Part shown: positions 33,551-38,778 of the stretch, in pieces
How the letters are laid out: each line of letters opens with the position of its first letter
How positions within the stretch are numbered: position 1 is the stretch's first letter
DNA from: JADJEI01 sp035328465
Lineage (GTDB): Bacteria > Bacteroidota > Ignavibacteria > Ignavibacteriales > Ignavibacteriaceae
DNA: 38,778 nt
Direction of reading: 5' to 3'
Assembly (NCBI GenBank): GCA_035328465.1
Contig: DAOLIQ010000022.1
Span: 1 to 38,778 of the forward strand
Position numbers and translations under genes: made by a program
Notes under the pieces: model-generated
Seen by the model: only the letters and a program-made list of their open reading frames with translations
Databases searched by the model: none
What the model was told of the DNA's origin: nothing

Positions 33551-34568
33551 ACCATTAGTGCTTTTAATTATTGGAATTCTGGTGGCTTTAATTTTTGTGA
33601 TCGTATTCTACCCAAACAAAGGTATAATGGCAGTTTGGAAAAAGTCTAAATATGCAAACAAAAAAATCTTAATAGAAGATGCTTTAAAATATCTCTACGA
33701 CTGCGAGTACAACAGAACCAATTGCACGCTAAATAGTATTGCAGGCAATCTTTCTATTTCGGCAGACGATGCCGCAGACATTATCTCAAGACTTGAATCA
33801 ATGGGCCTTGTTTCGGCTAAAAAAAATGAGCTTGAATTAACTTCTGACGGAAGATCATATGCACTTCGTATTGTTCGTATCCATCGTTTATGGGAAAAAT
33901 ATCTTGCTGACGAAACAAGTGTAAAAGAAGATGAGTGGCATTTGAAGGCAGAGGAATTAGAACACACCCTAACAACCGAGCAGGCTAATCAACTTGCAGC
34001 ACGGATCGGTAATCCTGTATTCGATCCGCACGGCGACCCCATTCCATCGGCTTCTGGTGACATTCCTGAAAAAAAAGGAAAGCCTTTGACCGAAATGAAA
34101 GCTGGTGAGTTTGGAAATATAATTCACATTGAGGACGAACCTCATTCAATTTACAGCCAGATACTTGCCGAAGGGCTGTATCCGGGAATGCAGATTCGAA
34201 TGATTGAACTTTCTGATAAACGTATAAAGTTTGTTGCAAACGGCGAAGAATGTATCCTCTCCCCTTTGATCGCTAAAAATATCACAGTCGGGATATTAAA
34301 GTTTGAAAAGCAAGTCGAAGGGAAATTTAAAACTCTTTCCTCATTAAAAATAGGTGAAGAGGGAACCATACTTGGAATAGCAAAAGCACTTCGCGGTCAG
34401 CAGCGAAGAAGATTAATGGATTTGGGAATTGTGCCGGGAACTAAAATTGAAGCAGAACTTGAAAGTTTTTCCGGGGATCCAGTAGCATATAACGTTCGCG
34501 GCACTACTGTAGCTTTGCGGAAGCAGCAGACTGATAAAATTTATTTATTGAATGAAGACGAAAAATAA
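33543..34568 (+). CDS. Membrane-tethered DtxR-like protein fused to two FeoA-like domains
   Basis: The 341-residue protein starts with a single hydrophobic segment (about 5-23) followed by basic residues, predicting a membrane anchor with the rest in the cytoplasm. Residues 41-165 align with the DtxR winged helix and dimerisation domain; the full MntR-type ligand set is kept (Asp46, His114, Glu137, Glu140, His141) along with His133 and PHGDPIP. The recognition-helix region (SADDAADIISRLESMG) is acidic and lacks the basic residues of its neighbour. Two FeoA-like SH3 domains follow, at about 180-255 and 262-338; the second is canonical (RGQQRRRLMDLGIVPGTKIE). It is directly before feoB (2-bp gap), the usual place of feoA. 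I infer that it supplies FeoA function and senses metal at FeoB; DNA binding is uncertain. Confidence 0.8.
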   Translation: MNEPLVLLIIGILVALIFVIVFYPNKGIMAVWKKSKYANKKILIEDALKYLYDCEYNRTNCTLNSIAGNLSISADDAADIISRLESMGLVSAKKNELELTSDGRSYALRIVRIHRLWEKYLADETSVKEDEWHLKAEELEHTLTTEQANQLAARIGNPVFDPHGDPIPSASGDIPEKKGKPLTEMKAGEFGNIIHIEDEPHSIYSQILAEGLYPGMQIRMIELSDKRIKFVANGEECILSPLIAKNITVGILKFEKQVEGKFKTLSSLKIGEEGTILGIAKALRGQQRRRLMDLGIVPGTKIEAELESFSGDPVAYNVRGTTVALRKQQTDKIYLLNEDEK

Positions 34569-34570
34569 AA

Positions 34571-35374
34571 ATGGCTAATGTTGATTTAAATAATTGCGCA
34601 AATTGTCCCGTCCATAATATGGGAAATTTGAAAAAACTCGGTATAGATATGAACAGTTTTGATTTTGTTGTTGCTCTTGCGGGTAATCCAAACACAGGCA
34701 AGAGTACTGTGTTTAATTATCTAACCGGATTGCGGCAGAACACAGGCAATTGGCCCGGTAAAACAGTTACGCGAGCAGAGGGTGGGTTTGAATACGGCGA
34801 GAAAAAATTTAAGCTTGTTGATTTACCTGGAACTTATTCACTTCTTTCTACAAGTACAGATGAAGAAGTCGCACGTGATTTTATTTTGTTCGGGCAGCCG
34901 GATGTAACTGTAATAGTTGTTGATGCAACTCGAATTGAAAGAAATCTAAATCTCGTACTGCAAATTTTAGAAATTACTGATCGGGCAGTAATGTGTTTAA
35001 ATCTTATGGATGAGGCAAAAAGAAACGGAATTACTGTTGATAATAGAACTTTAGCAAAAGAATTGGGGATCCCAGTTATTCCAACATCTGCAAGGCGGGG
35101 TGAAGGGATGATTGAATTACTTAATGCAATTAATGAAGTCGCTGCCGGGAAATATGTTTGTAAGCCGTACAGGTTAAAAACTAATCAAAATGAGTTAAAC
35201 TTTGCTATAGAAAAATTAAGCAAGGAAATAGAATTAGAATTTCCCGGCTTACCAAATTTACGATGGGTAGCATTACGATTACTTGAAGGCGATCAAAGTA
35301 TTATTGATGCCATTCGCAGCGGTGATTTAGGAAATCTTAAAAAAGATCTAATCCCAAATGAAGTTGAGGAATGA
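34571..35374 (+). CDS. feoB: FeoB N-terminal part: GTPase domain of the ferrous iron transporter
   Basis: The 267-residue protein holds the whole G domain and the start of the GDI-like helical region of FeoB. G motifs are GNPNTGKST (G1), the switch region NTGNWPGKTV, DLPGTYSL (G3), NLMDEA (G4) and TSARRGEG (G5). LRWVALRLLEGD marks the helical domain. A short extension before the G domain carries NNCANCPVHNMG (Cys9, Cys12, His15), a possible metal or redox site. The frame stops at TGA (35372-35374). The next protein continues the FeoB sequence in the same reading frame, so the two together match one full-length FeoB. In FeoB the GTPase controls the membrane channel for Fe2+. Confidence 0.9.
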   Translation: MANVDLNNCANCPVHNMGNLKKLGIDMNSFDFVVALAGNPNTGKSTVFNYLTGLRQNTGNWPGKTVTRAEGGFEYGEKKFKLVDLPGTYSLLSTSTDEEVARDFILFGQPDVTVIVVDATRIERNLNLVLQILEITDRAVMCLNLMDEAKRNGITVDNRTLAKELGIPVIPTSARRGEGMIELLNAINEVAAGKYVCKPYRLKTNQNELNFAIEKLSKEIELEFPGLPNLRWVALRLLEGDQSIIDAIRSGDLGNLKKDLIPNEVEE

Positions 35375-35383
35375 AACAAAGTA

Positions 35384-36814
35384 ATGAGAATGACTAACGA
35401 TAGCACAAAACGAGAATCAATTTTAGCTACAGCAAATAATTTGCGCTGGGAGGTGGGAGAAAATCTTCATGACACCTTAATGGAATCTATTTACGAAAAT
35501 GCCACCTCCATCGCAAGTAAGGTTGTAAGCTTTCCTGATAAGAAACCTGCGTTTAGTTTTGATAGAACTTTGGATAAATTACTTACGAGTAAGTATCTTG
35601 GTTTCCCAATAATGTTTTTAATACTTGCAGTAGTTTTCTGGATAACAATAGAGGGGGCAAATGTTCCGTCGGGTTTAATTGCAAACTTGCTCGTTGATAC
35701 TTTACATCCGCTTTTTAAAGAATTTACTGGCTCTTTTATGCCTTGGTGGTTAAGCGGAGTGTTGATTGATGGCGCCTATCTTGCAATGGCGTGGGTTGTA
35801 AGTGTAATGCTTCCGCCAATGGCAATATTTTTTCCTGTTTATACCTTGCTTGAAGATTTTGGTTACCTTCCGCGAGTAGCTTTTAATATGGATCCACTTT
35901 ACAAAAAAGTTGGTGCGCATGGAAAACAAGCATTAACAATGACAATGGGATTTGGCTGCAATGCAGCAGGAGTTGTCGCAACAAGAGTGATTGATTCTCC
36001 ACGCGAAAGATTAATTGCAATCATAACAAACAACTTTTCTCTTTGCAACGGCAGATGGCCTACACAAATACTTATCGCAACAATTTTTATCGGCGGAGCT
36101 GCCCCTGCCTATATTGCAGGAATCGCATCAGCCGGAGCGGTTGTGTTTATTGCAGTTTTAGGAATTGCTTTTAGCTTGATAGTTTCGTGGGGGTTATCAA
36201 AAAGTTTATTAAAAGGTGAATCCTCTGCTTTTAGTTTGGAATTGCCGCCTTATCGTCCGCCAAGAATTCTGCATACACTTTACAGCTCTTTAATTGATAG
36301 AACAATTTTTGTTTTGTGGCGGGCAATAGTTTTTGCAATCCCTGCAGGCATGGTCATCTGGCTTGTTGCTAATATTATGATTGATGGAGTTTCAGTTGCA
36401 AATCATTTTATTGATTGGGCAAATCCAGTTGCATTTATATTTGGATTAAACGGAATAATTTTACTCGCATATATAATTGCAATTCCTGCAAATGAAATTG
36501 TAATCCCAACTGTTTTAATGCTCACTGTTGCAAACCTTGCTATATCTGGAATCGGCGGCGGCAGCGGGGTTATGTTTGAACTTGATTCAGTTACAGATAC
36601 TGCAGCTATTTTACATGCGGGGGGATGGACATTATTAACCGGAATAAATTTGATGATATTCAGTTTACTGCATAATCCTTGCTCAACAACTATCTATACA
36701 ATTTATAAAGAAACAAAAAGTGTGAAGTGGACTGCCATCTCAACGCTTCTACCGATTGCAATGGGTTTTACAATAACATTTTTTGTAACACAAGTCTGGC
36801 GATTGCTATTTTGA
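35384..36814 (+). CDS. feoB: FeoB C-terminal part: membrane channel of the ferrous iron transporter
   Basis: The 476-residue protein continues FeoB: the end of the helical domain (LHDTLMESIYENATSIASKV), the entry to the membrane domain (DRTLDKLLTSKYLGFPIM), then about eight to ten transmembrane segments. Gate motifs are TMGFGCNAAGVVATRVIDSPRERL with NFSLCNGRWP, and HNPCSTTIYTIYKETKSVKW near the end; both Gate cysteines are present, although CNGRWP differs from the common CSARLP. It lies in the same frame as the GTPase gene, separated only by TGA and three codons (total 748 codons including both stops). The likely start is ATG 35384 or 35390, with GAGGA rather far upstream. An ATGA overlap at 35371 opens only an eight-codon frame. 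Confidence 0.9.
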   Translation: MRMTNDSTKRESILATANNLRWEVGENLHDTLMESIYENATSIASKVVSFPDKKPAFSFDRTLDKLLTSKYLGFPIMFLILAVVFWITIEGANVPSGLIANLLVDTLHPLFKEFTGSFMPWWLSGVLIDGAYLAMAWVVSVMLPPMAIFFPVYTLLEDFGYLPRVAFNMDPLYKKVGAHGKQALTMTMGFGCNAAGVVATRVIDSPRERLIAIITNNFSLCNGRWPTQILIATIFIGGAAPAYIAGIASAGAVVFIAVLGIAFSLIVSWGLSKSLLKGESSAFSLELPPYRPPRILHTLYSSLIDRTIFVLWRAIVFAIPAGMVIWLVANIMIDGVSVANHFIDWANPVAFIFGLNGIILLAYIIAIPANEIVIPTVLMLTVANLAISGIGGGSGVMFELDSVTDTAAILHAGGWTLLTGINLMIFSLLHNPCSTTIYTIYKETKSVKWTAISTLLPIAMGFTITFFVTQVWRLLF

Positions 36815-36835
36815 AACACAAGTTTTGCACAAAAT

Positions 36836-37945
36836 ATGATTGACAATAAAACTAAATCTCTTTGGCTTCATCATCTTCGCGATGAAGTTGACGCGGCATT
36901 TTTGTACAGAAAACTTGCTGGCTTAATTGCTGATGAAAAGAAAATTAAGATATACAATCAGCTTGCTGAAATCGAAGACAAACATGCCAAAGCGTGGAGC
37001 GACCTTCTTCAAAAAGAAAATATTAAAACTACTTATGAAGCCGTATCTGTTAAAGCAAAACTACTGGCATGGTTTTCTGAAAAATTTGGTCCGGGTTTAT
37101 TAACAAACATGCTTTTAAAAGAAGAAGCCTCTGAAGTAAAAACATATCTTGCTTTATATAATTCGAGCCCTGTTGGGGTTACAAAAAATATAGCCCTCCG
37201 TCTTGCACGCGACTCTGCCGAACATGCAGATAGACTTATGCGCTCCGATGGAATCAAATCCGAACCCTGGCACAGTTCTAACTCGGGCGGTTTGCTGAGA
37301 AATATTGTTTACGGTTTTAATGATGGTTTAACTGCAAACTTCGGATTGATTGCCGGCATAATCGGAGCCAGTGCAGCACCGCATCTTATTCTTATTTCAG
37401 GCATCGCTGGTCTTACTGCAGATGCACTTTCAATGGGTTCATCAGGCTATCTTGCTGCGGTCAGTGAAAAAGAAGTTTTTGATTATGAACGTAAAATGGA
37501 AGCTGAAGAAATTAAACACATGCCTGAATTAGAAACTGAAGAACTTGCACTTATTTATGAGTCAAAAGGAATGAACAGTGAAGAAGCACATTCACGTGCT
37601 GTAGAAGCAATGAAAAACCCCGAACAGGTTCTCGAAGATAAAGTGCGCGAAGAACTCGGCATTATTAACAAACCATTTACTCCTTTTAAAGAAGGATGGG
37701 TTACGGGACTTTCAACCGCGGTAGGAGCACTAATACCTGTCTTTCCTTTCTTTTTTTTAGAAGGCTCAGTTGCAATAGCATCCTCTTTTATTATCTCGAT
37801 GCTTGCGCATTTTGGAGTTGGTTCTGCAAGAAGTTTCTTTACTGGGCGGGGGATTTTCCGAAGCGGCTTTGATATGTTTGTAGTCGGCTTTGGTGTTGCC
37901 GCAGTTGGTTATTTTATCGGTGAATTAATCATTAAATTTTTATAG
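36836..37945 (+). CDS. Ferritin-like/VIT1 fusion, MbfA-type iron exporter
   Basis: The 369-residue protein joins an N-terminal ferritin-like (rubrerythrin-type) domain at about 1-140 to a C-terminal CCC1/VIT1 membrane domain. Likely diiron ligands are Glu17 (DEVDAAFLYR), Glu47 and His50 (EIEDKHAKAW), Glu97/Glu100 (KEEASEVKTY) and Glu129/His130 (AEHADRL). The VIT1 part starts with VYGFNDGLTANFGLIAG, has the cytoplasmic acidic helix region (EKEVFDYERKMEAEEIKHMPELETEE), and ends in hydrophobic helices. This architecture is that of MbfA, which exports iron and protects against iron and peroxide stress. It begins 21 bp after feoB on the same strand, so an importer and an exporter seem to share a transcript. 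Confidence 0.88.
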   Translation: MIDNKTKSLWLHHLRDEVDAAFLYRKLAGLIADEKKIKIYNQLAEIEDKHAKAWSDLLQKENIKTTYEAVSVKAKLLAWFSEKFGPGLLTNMLLKEEASEVKTYLALYNSSPVGVTKNIALRLARDSAEHADRLMRSDGIKSEPWHSSNSGGLLRNIVYGFNDGLTANFGLIAGIIGASAAPHLILISGIAGLTADALSMGSSGYLAAVSEKEVFDYERKMEAEEIKHMPELETEELALIYESKGMNSEEAHSRAVEAMKNPEQVLEDKVREELGIINKPFTPFKEGWVTGLSTAVGALIPVFPFFFLEGSVAIASSFIISMLAHFGVGSARSFFTGRGIFRSGFDMFVVGFGVAAVGYFIGELIIKFL

Positions 37946-37955
37946 AGAATTTTTT

Positions 37956-38732
37956 ATGACAAAATTAAAATTGCTTTCATGGAATGTTAACGGAATCCGA
38001 GCCGTTCAGAAAAAGGGATTTGTCGAATGGCTTCTAAAAGAAAATCCTGATATACTTTGTGTCCAGGAAACAAAGGCTCATCCTGAACAACTTTCAGATG
38101 AACTTTTAAATATTAATGGATATAACTCATACTTCTCTTCTTCGATAGTAAAGAAGGGTTACAGCGGTGTTGCTATCTACACGAAGGAGGAGCCAATAAA
38201 AGTTGAGCATGGTTTTGGAATTCCAAAGTTTGATGATGAGGGTAGAATTATTGCCGCCGAGTACAAAAATTTTACATTGATTAATATTTACTACCCAAAC
38301 GGTAAAGCAAGCGCTGAACGGCTGCAGTACAAAATGGATTTTTATGATGCATTTCTTAATTACGCTAACAAACTCGTTGCGAAAGATAAACATCTTCTTA
38401 TTTGCGGTGATGTAAATACAGCACATAAAGAAATTGATCTTGCGCGGCCAAAAGAAAACGAAAAAACTTCCGGATTTCTTCCAATTGAAAGGGAGTGGAT
38501 GGATAAATTTTTCTCTTATGGTTATCATGATACTTTCAGGATGTTTAACAGTGAGCCGGAACAATATTCCTGGTGGGACATGGTAACACGCGCCCGCGAT
38601 AGAAATGTGGGCTGGAGAATAGATTACTTTTTTGTTTCCGATAATTTTAAGAAAAATGTCAAAGATGCTTTCATCCTACCCGAAGTCATGGGTTCAGACC
38701 ATTGCCCAGTCGGCTTAGAAATAGAATTATAA
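37956..38732 (+). CDS. xth: Exodeoxyribonuclease III
   Basis: The 258-residue protein is the normal size for ExoIII/ExoA of the endonuclease/exonuclease/phosphatase fold, which cuts abasic sites and removes 3' blocks in base-excision repair. Catalytic residues are visible: Asn10 (SWNVNGIRA), Glu38 (CVQETKA), Tyr112 (NIYYPNG), Asp152 and Asn154 (GDVNTAH), and Asp248-His249 (GSDHCPVGLE). It follows the iron exporter by 10 bp, a sensible neighbour given that iron-driven oxidation damages DNA. The last 46 bp of the window after it show no feature. Confidence 0.95.
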   Translation: MTKLKLLSWNVNGIRAVQKKGFVEWLLKENPDILCVQETKAHPEQLSDELLNINGYNSYFSSSIVKKGYSGVAIYTKEEPIKVEHGFGIPKFDDEGRIIAAEYKNFTLINIYYPNGKASAERLQYKMDFYDAFLNYANKLVAKDKHLLICGDVNTAHKEIDLARPKENEKTSGFLPIEREWMDKFFSYGYHDTFRMFNSEPEQYSWWDMVTRARDRNVGWRIDYFFVSDNFKKNVKDAFILPEVMGSDHCPVGLEIEL

Positions 38733-38778
38733 TTATCCTCATTATCGAATGGTTTTTTCTTTTATTTAATATTTTTAT

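Noticed and set aside
1..38778. CRISPR arrays, transposases, phage genes, tRNA or rRNA genes
   Set aside because: No regularly spaced repeats, transposase or integrase motifs, or tRNA/rRNA signatures were seen in any gap.

Overview
The window looks like chromosome from a member of the Ignavibacteria (Bacteroidetes/Chlorobi group). The base composition is low in G+C. The first bases encode a type IX secretion tail with the QNYPNPFNPST signature common in that class. Outer-membrane receptors of Bacteroidetes type, a PafA-type phosphatase and a LytS/LytT-type two-component pair are present, and several genes start without a clear Shine-Dalgarno sequence. The assignment is inferred from gene content; no rRNA or tRNA gene is visible.

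Region 1 (1-7400): the end of a T9SS cargo protein and an HU-type protein converge on a shared 13-bp hairpin terminator. Next come an outer-membrane receptor-like protein and a GT87-like polytopic glycosyltransferase (+), then a histidine kinase/LytTR regulator pair and a membrane metallophosphoesterase (-). Region 2 (7400-12500): a GC-rich segment on + could form a rod-shaped RNA ending in six T, followed by a dihydroorotate dehydrogenase-like protein and pyruvate:ferredoxin oxidoreductase (-). Region 3 (12500-20085): a PH-domain/zinc-ribbon protein, then a tight tetrapyrrole operon, ccsA/hemX-like, hemA, hemC, an unrecognised lipoprotein, hemD and hemE, followed by radA. hemB is absent from it.

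Region 4 (20087-27627): a secreted matrixin-like zinc protease and a PafA-like alkaline phosphatase (-), an OsmC protein with a clear terminator (+), a TonB-dependent receptor (-), and a hybrid histidine kinase whose receiver domain has lost its phosphoacceptor. Region 5 (27773-32660): ugd, a YhaM-like HD/OB-fold nuclease, a TPR protein and a sirtuin in one run, then a GlsB/YeaQ-type membrane protein (-) and a corrinoid adenosyltransferase (+).

Region 6 (32829-38732) is the most unusual part. A near-perfect 36-bp palindrome lies directly upstream of a compact iron/manganese gene cluster. The cluster holds an MntR/DtxR-type repressor with a FeoA-like tail; a second DtxR-like protein that begins with a transmembrane segment and ends in two FeoA-like domains; FeoB split into a GTPase protein and a membrane-channel protein by one in-frame TGA; a ferritin-like/VIT1 fusion resembling the MbfA iron exporter; and exonuclease III. 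Metal sensing, ferrous iron import, and iron export or detoxification thus appear to share a transcript. The membrane-tethered DtxR-FeoA fusion beside a split FeoB is the best candidate here for an undescribed arrangement.
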